64,000 nt of DNA from Pyropia yezoensis (GCA_009829735.1 CM020620.1:23968020-24032019); one strand, 5' to 3'; positions 40,100 through 51,834 are shown, numbered from the stretch's first letter. The notes: a model not told the origin generated them from the sequence alone. A program made the numbers and translations.

Positions 40100-41269
40100 A
40101 TGACGGGTCGGGCAGCACCGACGCCCCGCGCGGCTGTTGGCGATAAGCCCTGCTTGGCTCGCCGGTGGCGATGGCTGGTTATCCCCGCTGCCACGTGTGG
40201 CGTCCGCTTGCCGTCGGCCGGCGCCGGCGCCGACGAGGCTCCCGCCGACGATGGCAACCTCAGCGCTTGGGGGTCGCTCGGCCGCAGCCCCACCGCCCGC
40301 CGCGCACGGTCTCGCTCCTTTGCCGCGGAGCTTGCGGACGTGGCGGCGACGAGCAACGACGACAGCTTCCTTTCCTTCATGGCCGCGGGAAAAAGAGGTC
40401 TTCCCCGACGGGCAATGAGCGCCGCCTCGACTACCACCACCTCCTCCGTGTGCTCCTCCTATGCGTCGCTAACCACGCCGCGCGGGCCTACGGCACCCCC
40501 TGCACCACGCGCCGCGGGCGGCAGTGGCGACTCCTTTGTCGACTTCCAGACCGCCACGACGCCAGCCAGCGGCGGCGGTGCCGCCACCACTGCCCGTGCC
40601 GTCGGTCGAGCGGCCGCCTCGACGCTGTACACGCTCACGTCCTTGGCGAGCTCGACCATGTCCTCTTCGACGGTGACAACGGGGGAGTCGTCGGCAGCCT
40701 CCTCGGGCGAACCCTCCGCGCCGCCGTCGGCGGCCGGGTCGGCCTCGTCCGGGGTGGGCACTGCCCGCCTCGTGCCATCGGTATCGGTGGGCGGCTCCCC
40801 GCGGCGGCGGTCCACCCTTCTCCGGTGGGGGGTGCGAGGCGCCGACGGGGCCGTCTCCATCGACGGGCCAGCCGTGCCCACACCATCGTCAATGGCGCTC
40901 GCCCTGCGCTCCCGCTCTCGGTCGGCTGCCGACGCGGACGCGACAGTGCGCCCGTGGGACACCCCGGCCGTGGCCCTGACACTTGTGCACGCAGCGGGCG
41001 CAGCAGCGCCGGTGGCTACCAGTTTCGTTGATGGGGACAGCGGACCAGAAGCGGTTTCGGCTGCGGACGCCCCCGCTGAGCCGTGGCGGCAGCAAGTCAA
41101 GGCGTGGCTGACCAGCCGCGCCAGCCGCGCCATCACAACCCGCCGTAGGCGACGCCGCGGCGCCACAACGACGCCGCCCATGTCTGCAGAGGTTGCCGCG
41201 CAGCTGTTGTCGATGGCGGGTAAAGCGGCGGCCAAAGAAGCGGCGGGCAGGCCACCTGTGGCCACCTGA
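40100..41269 (+). CDS. Uncharacterised Ser/Ala/Thr-rich protein
   Basis: I do not recognise this gene. The ATG at 40100 (CACCATGACGG, good context) opens 389 codons to TGA. The protein is rich in Ser, Ala, Thr and Arg, with several pieces that look functional rather than random: RARSRSFAAELADVAATSND, DSFLSFMAAGKRGLPRR, GDSFVDFQTATTP, EPWRQQVKAWLTSRASRAI and a basic TTRRRRRRG stretch near the C-terminus. The end, SAEVAAQLLSMAGKAAAKEA, could form an amphipathic helix. There is no signal peptide or transmembrane segment. Basic and Ser-rich, it may be a nuclear or phosphorylated regulatory protein, but no function can be assigned. It converges on the FKBP gene. Confidence 0.5.
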   Translation: MTGRAAPTPRAAVGDKPCLARRWRWLVIPAATCGVRLPSAGAGADEAPADDGNLSAWGSLGRSPTARRARSRSFAAELADVAATSNDDSFLSFMAAGKRGLPRRAMSAASTTTTSSVCSSYASLTTPRGPTAPPAPRAAGGSGDSFVDFQTATTPASGGGAATTARAVGRAAASTLYTLTSLASSTMSSSTVTTGESSAASSGEPSAPPSAAGSASSGVGTARLVPSVSVGGSPRRRSTLLRWGVRGADGAVSIDGPAVPTPSSMALALRSRSRSAADADATVRPWDTPAVALTLVHAAGAAAPVATSFVDGDSGPEAVSAADAPAEPWRQQVKAWLTSRASRAITTRRRRRRGATTTPPMSAEVAAQLLSMAGKAAAKEAAGRPPVAT

Positions 41270-41518
41270 ACAACTGGATGCGTGGCCACTTCTTCGCAGA
41301 GGCGGTCATCCAGCGGTGGCGTGTTTCACCGCGGGACTTGCCTTTTCTGACTGCTCACATGAATAAACTGTGATGACTATCTGACTGCCCTGACGGGAAG
41401 ATAGGAGGAAAAAAAGAGCACCCCCATTGACTGGGAAAACTATATGCACGAGTGCCGGATGTGGTGTAGTCGCTTTTGCCGCGAAAGAAGACAACCGACA
41501 CGATGCAGACGGCCACTC

Positions 41519-43156
41519 TTACTCGGCATCCTCGTCGTCAATGGTGCCACCTGTCACTTCCAAGAGCTCCACCTGCTTGCCCGGCAGCTCAGTCATCTCT
41601 ACCGTATACTTCGGGTCAAAAACGACAACACAGAGAGTGGGAAACCGAAGAGGGGAAAGGGTAGAGGTAAAAGCGGAACAGGTCAGAGCTCTGTGGTCAC
41701 ACCCAGTGGCGGGGCTGGACGCGCACACTCGCCCACGCTGAAACGAAGCAGATGAACCAACAACAAAGGCACAAGGCAGCTGAACTCACAGTCACGTAGG
41801 CACCAGCGGGGATAGACGGCTTGCCCGCGCTGGCACGGCGGCCCTTTGATCCAAACGCCAGAGCTGGGGGGATGCTCAGCTCGTAGATGTCACCAACGCT
41901 CATCATGTCCACGCTCTCCGCGACGCCCTGTGTAGTCAAGTGACAGTCGTAAAACAGGAAAAATGCAGCAACGTCCAGTTCCATTCGCAAAGAGAGATGA
42001 CAAGTCCGGACGGTCAGTATGTGCGCCTTCATTTGGCAGCGTCATGGTCACTGGTGCTCAGACCACAGTCCAGCACGATCCCACGGATGAAAGGCACTCC
42101 CCATGGCGAACTGCCACATGTACAGAGCCCGCTGAGTTCGCGGCAATGCAAGAGACGGTCGGGCGTACCGGGCGCCGTGGTGTGGTGCCGGCGCACACTG
42201 CACCCGTACGCGGCCGTCCTACAAAGGCAAGCGCGGGGAGACAGGCGAGAGGTCGCGGAGGAGGGGGTGCAGACGCCCGCCACCGCCGCCAAGATTGTCA
42301 CAAAAGGGACCACATCATCGGTATCAGCACAAAAACGTCGCACGCATCCGCCGTAAAACATTCAGCGACCATGTCGCTGCGACCAAGTGACCAGAAGCCG
42401 TTGCGTTGCTCCCGAACGAGGACATGCTTGCGGGAGCGCGTGCGGAAGAAGACGACTTGTGTGCCATCACAATGAAACAAAAAAGGAGCTAGGCCACGCG
42501 GCACGTACCTTCAGGATGTTCCCGCTGCCAATGCGGTAAAAGTACGGCTCCTCCACTTTGAACAAATCATCGAAGGCGACACCGTTGTACTCTCCCTTGA
42601 ACCGAATCGTGACGAGGTCCCTGCGAAGTAGTTCCCAGCACCCGCGCCCACCAGACAAACACAGCCGCAGGACACACAGGAGCGGGCGCCGGAAGCATCC
42701 AGCAGCCAAACATCACCAGAAAAACAAGGACCCCCGTGTGCCAATGCACAGGTCCACCGCCAGGATTAGTGGCCGTGGTGCCTATGAATAGCCCACAGAC
42801 ACGTCACAATCGACGTAACGAGCAACAGGATTAAAAAAGTCAACCTCATCATTGCTTGACCACTACCACACGTACCCTTCCACCGGCTTGGGACCCGTTC
42901 CCTTCTTGACCACCTTGTACTTCAGACCGCTGGCCGTTGTCGTCATGTCGTCCGCCGCTTGGGCTGGCGGGGCAAGGAGCCCCCCCGTGGCAGCAGCAAA
43001 GGCCATCAGCTGCAGCGCCCGACGGCGGGAGACGGCGGTGGCACCGCCTGCCGCCGCCGGAGCAGCCATCCGCGGCCCAGAGACCGGGAATGCCACGGCG
43101 GCGGGTGCGCGGGCGCCGCGAAGCGTCGGCAGGCCGCTGGGAACAAAGGCCGCCAT
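41519..43156 (-). CDS. FKBP-type peptidyl-prolyl isomerase, predicted thylakoid lumen (four exons)
   Basis: My model joins 43156-42876, 42620-42509, 41927-41790 and 41608-41519, giving 206 aa with a TAA stop. Donors are GTACGT, GTACGT and GTGAGT; acceptors end CGCAG, ACACAG and CCGAAG. The N-terminus is a plastid transit region followed by a twin-arginine-like lumen signal, SRRRALQLMAFAAATGGLLA then PPAQA, cleaved before ADD. The FKBP fold follows: SGLKYKVVKKGTGPKPVEGD, VTIRFKGEYNGVAFDDLF, then NILKGVAESVDMMSVGD, YELSIPPALAFG and IPAGAYVTYTVEM. Compared with active FKBPs, the pocket Trp (usually I-K-G-W) is Val and the usual L-A-Y-G Tyr is Phe, so isomerase activity may be weak. A chaperone or photosystem-assembly role, as for many lumenal FKBPs, is likely. 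The splice model is supported because all junctions restore the fold in frame. Confidence 0.88.
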
Positions 43157-46100
43157 GACAAAAAATTGTAAGGAGATGAGACGGAGGAAGAAACAGGACA
43201 CCAATCAACAGAAAAGAAGAAGAGCAGCGGGCGAGCGGCGGTAGCGTAGGTGCGATGAAAAGCAAGGGGCGGGCCAGGAGAGGTGTGATGCTCTGGATCG
43301 ATCAGCCGAGCGTGGAAGTCAGCCAGGCAATGCACAGGTGCTTTTCCAGCTGCAGCTGGGGTTGTCCGAGCCCCATCAATCGAGGCTATCAATCTCCCTG
43401 CGGAGGTGAAACAATGGAAGTAAGTATGTACGCTTATCTATGTACAGTTTGGATACACGAAGCAGCCAGACCTAAGACTTCTATTTATCTGCTCGCATAA
43501 TTCTCGAACTGGAGGTTCCAGACAGAAGTGTGCGAGTGTGCACACTTCCGCGTGACTTGGTCAGCATGGCATATTTACATTTTGTCACAGGCAGTCAAGG
43601 GATCACGGAGACAGGGCGAGTGGTGGACGCTCCTTGGCCGCCTCGCCAGCACCGCGGTGGTCTTTCCTCGTCGCGCTGGTGGTGACGGCGACCGGAAGCG
43701 GGGGGGAAGCGGTGGGCGGTCTTGCCGCCTCTTCCGTGTTGTCCATGGCGCGACGGTTGCTGGGGAGGGAGGTCTCGTTGGTGCGGGCTTCACCGATATG
43801 AACACGTCTGTGAACTGCGGGTGCGGCAAGGAGGGGGCCCCGTCGGCCGCGACGGCTGTCGCCTACGCAGGCGCCGGCGCGCGGCCCGTGGACGCGACAG
43901 TAGCTCTGATTGAGCCTGACGTGGCGGGGGCGGCGCCTGACGGGCCATCGACGGCGATGACGTCCGCGGCAGCGCTATCATCATCTGCAGCAGGCGGTGG
44001 TGTCGACGCTGATGCCGACAGCGCAGGGGGGGTGGGCGGCGCTAGGCACGGCCACCCACGACGTGTGCGGCGGCCGTATTGAGCGGCGCAATCGGCCGCG
44101 ATCAGCTGACGGCCTCCCCGGCAGGCGCGGCCATGGCGGCGACGGCTGCTTGAGAGGTGGCGGTGGTGGCGCACCCACCCTTTGTGGCGGGCCGGCGGCG
44201 GTGGAACTGGGGGTTGTCCTGCACGTGTGTGTCTACCCCGCCGTGGGCGGCGCCCTTCCCGCCTAGTTGGTGCTTCTCGTTGCGCAGCCGACAGCGAGGG
44301 TGGGAGCGGCTCCCGCACCGTGGGTAACGCTGACGGTCGTGCTTTCGGCGGCGACTGCGTGGCGCATAGCACTCGTGGTCTTCCTCTGGACTCGCGCGGG
44401 GGTGGCCTTCCTGTAGGCGGCCGCCTCACGGGACTGACGAGCCTCTTTGACGCGGCCGAGTCGGTCGTGGCCGTGCTCGTCGACACCCGCCTGTGACCGT
44501 CACGAGCGGTGGCGTTGTGAATGCTACTGCTGCCGCTGCTGGCCGCCATGAGGGCGCCCGAGCCCGTCTCGTAGCCGGTCCCGCCTGTCCGAGGCTCGAG
44601 GGGTGCGTCGAGCGCGGCATGCTCGTGCCTGGCCAGTGAGCGCTGGCTGGGTGTGGTGGGGTGGGTGTCGCGGAGGAGGGTGGCGCTTGTGGTCTGCTGA
44701 CTGCCGCCGCCGTGATGCTGCGCAGCGGCCTCCTGGAATCGTCCAAGGCGGCGGTGGCGGCGGCGTCGGCGGCGGCGGCGGCGGCATTTCCCCCCGCCCA
44801 GAGTTACCGCTTGTCGCGTCGTCCTCGTCTTCATCATGCTATGGCTTCCCGGCGAGCGACAGCGTCGTTGTTGGCGGTGCACAGCGGCGGCGGTAGGGGG
44901 CAAGGGATGGATGGGCAAGACGATGGCCGTCCGGGCGGTGGCCGCCTTCGGCAGCGTCCCGCCGGTGTCCGTAGGCGTCGCCGGTGCCACCCACGGGGCG
45001 GCCGCCTGCGAAATGACGGTCTTTGACATGGAGCCCCTGGCGAGGCGCGGCACGCACGGCGGATGTGCTGGCGTTTCAGACCAACGGGTGCGACGACATC
45101 GCTGGGGTCTCCTCGTTTGCCGTCGCCGCGGTGGGGCCCACCGCGACAATGTGCGGGTTGGCCGGCCTCCTCAGCGACGCTGCAGCAGTGGCGGCGGCGG
45201 GCGTCTGCGCCGAAGGAGGGCTTTCCGTCGCTCTCACGTCGGTGCTCCTCGCGTCCGAACCGTACATGGGTGCCCTGCTTGAGCTGGGACTGGCGGGTGG
45301 CATTGCTCCGTGACAGTCGTGGCGGCGCTGCTGCCGCTGCCTCCGCCGCCGTCGCCATCTCATTTTTTTTTAAGATGGCGTCGGCCGACTCTCTCATCGC
45401 TGCCGACGGCCGCCGCCAGCGCGGCCATCGTCGACGCGCTCCTCGCTGCGCTGCTGCGGACGTCTAGCACCGCCGCGGGGGCGACGGTGGTGGCGGTGGG
45501 CTCTCTGGTGGTGCTGCTCCCCGCAGAGCTGCTGGCAGGTTCATTCAGACCTGCCTCTGCACGACACGGGCGACCCTCACTGGCTGCGGCGGCGGCGGTG
45601 GCGGCGGCGGCGGCAGGGGGACTCGAGGGATACCGTCGGCTTTGGCGCTCCATGGGCTGCTGCCGCATCCGCACGGCCTGCTTTGGCGGCGGTAGTGGCG
45701 CCAGGCGGCGCGGGTGTATCCCTGGCTGACGCCCCTGACGTTGCGTGAGAGGGCGTGGCAGTCGACGCCATGGCGGGCGTAGTGGCCACCACCCCCGGCG
45801 AGGCCTCAACGAACCCGTTGCCGTCACCCCGTTGCGCTTGCCGCAGCGGTGGCGGGCGGTGATGGCGGTGGCTGCGGTGGCGGCGGCGGGGATCCAGGTG
45901 GTGAACCCCGCCCGTGCGCTCTATCTGCGCGCTGGGCGGGTGTGCCGCTCGCTGTCGCCCGTGCCGCGGTGGCGGCGCGGGCGTCCGCGCGGACGACGGC
46001 GGCGGTCGCCGCGCCACCTGTATTTCCACTGACCGTTGCGCTGGCGCGGGATGCGTTTCGTGACGACACCCCGGACGTCTCGTTGCCTGTTGTGACGCAC

Positions 46101-48050
46101 TCCGCCTGCCTTGTGGTATGCTGTCGGCGACGCTTCCCGCCTTCCTTCAGTGCGTCGGTCTTATGCTGTCGGCGACACTCCCTGCTCGTCGTGTCGCCGT
46201 GGCATGAGGCGGCGAGGAGTGGGCACCTTTCCCCCCCTCCCCCCTCCTCCCCCCACCCCTTCCTTTCTTGGTTTGTAGTCGACCTCGGCTTCCGCCGGGC
46301 AACGGTTGCACTCTTTGGGGCCCCGGGGCTGCTGCTTGGAGAGCTCTGTGTTGACCCGCGGCGGATGGCAGCGGAGTCAGCGGCCGCCCTGCGTCGCGCC
46401 GCAGCGGCGGCGGCAGTGCGTCCGGCCGCGGCGTCATGCAGCCGGAGACACAATGAGCGGCGGCGGCGGCGGCCGCGTCTGAGCTGTGGTACCACGGTTT
46501 GCTCTACGCGGGGGGCCGCGGCGGTTGGGCCAGTCGCCGGCTCCACCACTGTTCTCTCGCTGCTGTTGCTGCGTCCGTCGCCTCCTTGCCCACCGCCGTC
46601 GCCTCTGTCGCCGCTGCCGTCACCACTGTCGTCGCCGCTGTCGCTTCCTTCGCTACTGCTGCTGCTACCGCCGGTGGCGCCGCCCAGCTGGTGGTGGTGA
46701 ACGGCACGACCGCCAACCCCTCACCCCCTCCCCCCTCACCGCCAACAGGATGCAGCAGCCGCTGCCGGCGCGCGGGCCCGTGGCGCCTCGTGGAGCGTGG
46801 CGCGGTGCCCCGCGGCACCCGCCGCGATGCTGCCCGCGCGAAACCCCCCGGGGTGTGGGCGGCCCGGCGGCCCGACAAGGTACTGCGACGGCAACGTGGC
46901 AAGGAGGCAACGCGGCAAGGCATTGCGCCGGCAAGGCGCCAGGACGCCGAGGCGACGGCAAGGCGCCAGGACGCCGAGGCGACGGCAAGGCGCCGATGCG
47001 CCACGGCGGCGGGGTGTCCCCCGTCGTCAGGGTTGCTGGCCGCCACCGTGTGGCCAGTGGGGGTACGTGCGCGCCCAGCGGCGGCGCGCCCACGCGGCTG
47101 ACGGCCATTGGCCATGGGGTGGGCGGGAGTGAAGTGGGAGGGGGGGGGGGGGGCTGCTGCTATCTTTGGCCGCCGTGGACGCGGTGCGGGTCGGTGGGCG
47201 GGGGATGGGGAGGAGGGAGTCACGGGGGCAGGGTAGGGGCGGTGGGGGTGCGGGGAGCGGGAGCGCCCGCCCCACCACCATGGATGATCCCCCGCCGTGG
47301 ACGACGCGCCGCGGGGGCGGGGCGGCCTGCTTTGCTGTTCCATCCCCGTCCCCGCGAACGGCCCCGCCCGTGGGTGGGAGGGGGGGGGTCCCCGGCGGCT
47401 GGCGGTGCCGCGCGGCGCGTTTGTGGTGGGCGGCGCGCCGCCGCCCGCGACGGCCGGGCTCGTCTGGCACGGCGGGGTGAAAACCCCGACGCAGCGTGGG
47501 GGCGGCGGCTGCAGGGGCGGTGGCTTAGCGCCGGCCGCGCGCTCGTGGGAGTGCTCGGCAGGGTGGGGCTAGGCAAGAAAAACTAAAAAAGCAACAAAGA
47601 ATGCATACAGACCCCATCGGAACGGGCGGCCGCGGACGGCCGCACGTTCGGCACTGCCCGCGGGCGCCGCCGCCGCGGCGCCGCCCCCACGCCACGTCCT
47701 GCGCACATGAGCGGCGGGAGCACGGCGGGAGCGCGGGGAGGCCGCCCGGACGCCACCCCCACCCCGGCAGGATGGGCGCCGGCCTGCCCAGACCAGCGGG
47801 GGGGAATTGTCCTCCAACGCCACAGGCGGTGAGCGGCCCCGCTGGCGCCCGCGGGAGCAGCGGCCACAGGTACCCCCCCTTCCCTCCTTCCCCTCCACCC
47901 CCCCCCCACAAGAGTCCCCCCTGGTCCCCTTTCTCCCTCGTCCGCCACGCGGCTGCACCGCCTGCCGTCACCAGCACATCCCCCATCCACCACCACGAGG
48001 GGTACAGTACTCCCCCCCCCCCCCACCGACCGATGCCCGGCCGCCGGCCC
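43157..48050. other. About 4.9 kb without a resolved gene
   Basis: It contains many short open segments in changing frames. Some are hydrophobic: LTVVLSAATAWRIALVVFLW near 44330-44395, ALTSVLLASEPYMGALLELG near 45230-45290 and VVAVGSLVVLLPAELLAG near 45485-45540 (all +). This could be a decayed or multi-exon membrane-protein gene on + between about 43.8 and 46.7 kb, but I could not connect the pieces. A 27-bp unit is repeated near 46924-46996. 43400-43560 is an AT-richer patch. No RNA gene is recognised. Confidence 0.35.
46924..46996. repeat. 27-bp tandem repeat, about 2.5 copies
   Basis: The unit AAGGCGCCAGGACGCCGAGG plus CGACGGC occurs twice perfectly and then partially. It follows related GGCAAGG units at about 46896-46935. 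Confidence 0.8.
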
Positions 48051-49790
48051 TCACGACCGACCCGCGGGCGTGCGCGGCCGCACCTGCCGGCGCTTGGCCG
48101 GCGGGGGCAGCCGCGTAAAGGTGGCCATCGACGTGGGCAGGTGCAGGATGCAAGTCGTCACGTCGCACAGGCGGGCGAGACCCAGGTACTTGTTGGCGTC
48201 GTGGTAGTCGGCCGTGTCGATGAGGCAGGCGCTCAGCTCTTGGAGCAGCTCCGCCACGCGGTCGTCCACCATCGCCGCGAGCGCGTCACGCATCAGCTGC
48301 TCGACGGCCCGGTCGGTCTGCGCTTTGGACCTGTTGTCATCGATCCGGCTGGAGCGGCGGAGCGTCGTCTCCATCGACTTCCAAAAGCGCCCAAACAGCT
48401 TGCCCTGGTCAAGGCACTCGTGAAGTTGCTTTGCCACTCCCTTGAGTGCCGTCGCTCCGCCCAGCAGCGACCTCGAGAGGAGAAAGAGGAAGAGCAGGAA
48501 CCAGCTGGTCATATTGGTGGCGTTCACAGGCTGGAGGTGGGGGGTGCCTGTCTGGCCAGACTCTGCCCCGCGACGGGGGTCCCCATCCAGTCGCATCCCC
48601 GTGTTGTCAGCAAAGCAGCAGTCCCACAAAACGCCGAGGCACACGTCCACCCCGCCGCACCACTGCACGACCACCCCCTTGAACCAATCCTTGGCGCGCA
48701 CGCCCGAGTGCTGGCGGCTACTGGACTCGAGGAAGGTCTCCACAGCCGCCCGTACCGCCATGATGCACCGTGGACAGACGGCGTGCGACTGGAGCGCAAT
48801 GTACCGTGCCTCGGAGACGGTCCCACCCAGCTGAAACCGGTCGATTACATCGAGGATGCGGACGAGCTTGATGGGGATGGTGGTCCGCGACGAGACCCGG
48901 CAACAGGCCGTCACCTTCTCAGTGGGCAGCGCTGGTGAGGAAGAGCGCGTCTGATCTGCAGTAGGCAGCGGCGTCGGGGAAGAGGTCGTCAGGTGCTCGA
49001 ACGGGTTGCTCGGGAGCACCAGACCACCATGAGTCCAGCAACTTGCGACTGGGTCCAAGATGCAGTCCAGATGCCCCTCGAGCTTGTACTAATACCGGCA
49101 GACGATGGAGAGCTCCTTTAACTGGGGCCCAACAAGCAGCGCCGCCTTGGTCAGTGGCAGTCCACTGCTCGTCGCCATGATATGCTCAATGCGGCCTGTG
49201 AGGGCATCGCTGCCATCCAGAGAGGGAACATCAAGGTACGCCGGCTTAGCGTCCTTCGGATGGACGATGCCAAACACATACTTGCCGGCAGCTCGCGTTG
49301 ACAGCCCTGGGTAACCCAGAAATAGACCCTCGCGCATGACGGCCGTGAGGGAGTTGCACGCAGCCCTGGATCTCATCATGGAGCGCACCTGCGGCCACGC
49401 AAAAAGGGTTGCCTTCACCTTCCCGGCCAGGGGGGCCCACGGCGCAAGCATCAGCGCCAGCAGCCACAGCACGTGCTTGCCAGTCCAGCAGTTCATCACC
49501 TGATGGATAACCACACCAGCCGTGAAAATGACGTCACCGATGAGGAAGCACATGGCCAGCCGCCACTGGGTATACACCGAGTACTCGTCCATGTCGTGCG
49601 CGTGCTGCATGCCAGTCGGGTCACGGACGAGGGCAAAGCCGGTGACAAAAAGAGCCACAATCACGGCGGTGGTCTCAAAGACGCCATAGCCTAAAAAATC
49701 CCGCTGGTCCGTCCGCTGCAGGTCGAGGACAACGCTGGTGATGTTGAACGGGGTAGAGCCGGCCTGGCTCCAAGAAGCGGCGCAGCCCAT
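48051..49790 (-). CDS. Predicted multi-pass membrane protein, possibly N-acylated (two exons)
   Basis: I do not recognise the family. The ATG at 49790 starts MGCAASWSQ, a Gly2-Cys3 context typical of N-myristoylated and palmitoylated proteins. Hydrophobic segments follow: TAVIVALFVTGFALV, CFLIGDVIFTAGVVIHQVM and HVLWLLALMLAPWAPLAG. A later one is SWFLLFLFLLSRSLLGG. The C-terminal part is helical and charged (WKSMETTLRRSSRIDDNRSK onward). The frame meets a TAG at 49091-49089 and is open again in the same frame to 48051. A short intron from about 49095-49105 to an acceptor at about 48950-48956 (pyrimidine tract then CTACTGCAG, and a second AG four bases on) would remove the stop. One donor/acceptor pair I tried keeps frame (donor GTCTGC, acceptor ATCAG). 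I therefore treat it as a two-exon gene rather than two genes. A function cannot be inferred. Confidence 0.55.
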
Positions 49791-50520
49791 GCTGGAGACG
49801 CCCCGCTGGCACGACGATCTGGCCGTAGGTACGATGACCAGCAAGACTTGGCGTCCGTAGCGAGTTCGGGGGGGAGCCACAGGTCAGCCAGAAGCGCCGG
49901 AAGGCGTCCCCTCGCTCCTTGAAACTGAAGAATACAGACCATGCCTGAGGCTTCCCACTCGGACGGCAGGTCTATGTGTCATCGTCTGGCCTGGCAGGCG
50001 TTCGACAACAATGCACACATAAAAAGGTCATTTGTCATAGTCACGGTGGGCCTGTCGGCTCGGTTGTCGCACACACACATGCCGCTCCCGCCCCCCTCCG
50101 CGCCTTTCTCCCCCAGCCCCCCAACCTCCCGTGGCCGCCCGCTTCACCCCGTCCCTGACCACCACACACGCCGCCCGCACCAAGCGCCGCCTCCTGCCGC
50201 CCTCCCACGTCGCCGCCTTCAGCGGCAGTTGCCGTCGGCGCACCCCCCCCCGCTCCCTATCTCACCCGTTAGCAGCGCGCACGGCCGCTGCCGCTGCCGC
50301 CCCCCCGCCCCTCCCTTCCCTGCGACCGCCGCTGCCGCCGCATGCCCCCGCTGCCAGCGGGGCCCGGCCCCCTGTCTGCTCCTGCAGTCGGTGCCTCTCC
50401 CCCACCGACGGCTCCACCGCGGTTGCCACCGGTGTGTGGTCGCCCTCGCGGGCGCCATGCGCGCGGCATTGCGGCTCGGCCATTGCTCGCGGCGCTGCGG
50501 TTGGCGGCGACGGCGCAAGC

Positions 50521-50760
50521 GGCGCTCGTGGGCGTCTGCGGGCAGCAGGTGCTAGCGGTGGCGGCGGTCGACGAAGGGGGTTTGGACGGGGGAGTCGCCG
50601 CTGGAGGAGGTGGGGGGGGGGGGTGGGAACCGGCGCTCGTGGGCGTCTGCGGGCAGCAGGTGCTAGCGGTGGCGGCGGTCGACGGGGGGGGTTTGAACGG
50701 AGGAGTCGCCGCTGGAGGAGGTGGGGGGGGGGGGTGGGAACCGGCGGTCGATGGGGAGGG
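50521..50760 (+). repeat. 111-bp tandem repeat, just over two copies
   Basis: The unit beginning GGCGCTCGTGGGCGTCTGCG at 50521 recurs at 50632 almost unchanged, and a third, partial copy follows near 50742. The period is 111 bp, a multiple of three. In the open + frame it encodes LVGVCGQQVLAVAAVD followed by a Gly run, twice with few changes, so a coding tandem duplication is possible. Confidence 0.85.
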
Positions 50761-51255
50761 TTCGGGCGGGCGAATGGCTTCTGACGTGGGGGGGGGGGGG
50801 GGAGGGATTGGAGGGGGAGCAGATTGCCAACTGGCTGCTCGCAGAGTGGAGGTAAAGGGGGGGGGCGGGGGAGGGTCTCCTCGATGGGAGAGATGGTGGT
50901 GGAGTGGGCGGTTTTGCCACCGCGGACGGTGAGCGCGCCCGCGGTCTTGAACTGGCGTGTCCGAGGCGGATGGGGACGCTACGAGGGACGGACATGAGGG
51001 GGTGGAGTACTGGGGAGGCGGCGGGGCGGAGAGGCACGACACCAGAGGCATCCGTCACGGCAACCGCTGGAGCGCAGTACTTCTTTGGGGTGCGGGAAGG
51101 GCTGCACCAGCGCTCTTGTTTTCCAAAGACAGGAAGAGATCGTCAGCCCGGTGCCCTTACTCCCTAGAATGAACTGTCGTAGCGCCAGCGCCTGTCAAGC
51201 ATCAGCGCCTCTGTTGTCTCCTTGTGAAGAAGAAAGAGAGAAGCAACAAAGGCCT

Positions 51256-51287
51256 GGGGGGGGCCGATCGGCCGATCGGCCCCCCCC
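51256..51287. repeat. 32-bp perfect palindrome
   Basis: Eight G, then CCGATCGGCCGATCGG, then eight C: a perfect inverted repeat with no loop. It contains two CCGATCGG half-palindromes in tandem. Confidence 0.9.
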
Positions 51288-51834
51288 GGTCGCGACTAAG
51301 CCCTTTGGGAGGCGAGGGACTGCGCTCTCGAGCGTGGGGGAGGGGTCCTCGTGGATGCGGGACTGTCCCCTTTGGGGGCAACAGCGACTCGTAGGGGATA
51401 GAGCGGGAATGGGGAGTGCAGAGCGGCAACGGGCGGGGCAGGTGGAGGGAGCTCCCGCTGTTGGCTGTGGTATACATACATGTACATAGGCTGTGGATGG
51501 ATGGGAAAGGGAAGCGGAGGAGGGGGTGGCGGCCGCCGTCGGCCGCGGGAGGAGGCGTGGCGAGGCGCGGCAGCTTGGCGAGAGGGTCCGCCGGCCGGTC
51601 CGGTGGCGCGCCGGAGCAGGAGCTCCCGCCGTGGGGCATGATGAACATCGTCACGTTTGACGGGAAGGAAAATTAAGGCCACTTCGCGTTAGCACGCTGT
51701 TACATCAAATTCGCCTAACGAGACCCGGGGATGATGGACACTGTTGGCCTCCCGATTTTCTGGTCCCGTTGGGGTCGCTTGCACGGCGCGTGCCGCACTG
51801 ACATGTCCTGAAAGAAGGCCTGTTACAGCTCTGT

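Larger units (their letters stand above)
49791..51834. other. Region with tandem repeat and palindrome, gene content unresolved
   Basis: A + strand frame (about 50340-50930) is Ala/Val/Gly-rich and includes a duplicated block, but I see no domain. The interval also holds a 111-bp tandem repeat and a 32-bp perfect palindrome. About 51660-51830 is closer to average composition, with nothing recognised. Confidence 0.45.

Noticed and set aside
39114-40103. 329-codon plus-strand ORF
   Set aside because: Cys/Arg/Ser-rich with no domain; it overlaps the start region of the better-supported 40100 gene in another frame.
43526-43549. Small hairpin GAAGTGTG...CACACTTC
   Set aside because: Eight-base arms are too short to stand out in a window of this size.
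47601-48938. 445-codon plus-strand ORF
   Set aside because: Antisense to the membrane-protein exon, whose minus-strand translation has membrane helices and balanced composition.
49089-49091. In-frame TAG as evidence of TAG readthrough or a reassigned code (also TAGs at 58032 and 58155)
   Set aside because: The RUS gene ends properly at TAG (38328-38330). A short intron with a good acceptor explains 49089, and the other two lie in a decayed retroelement.
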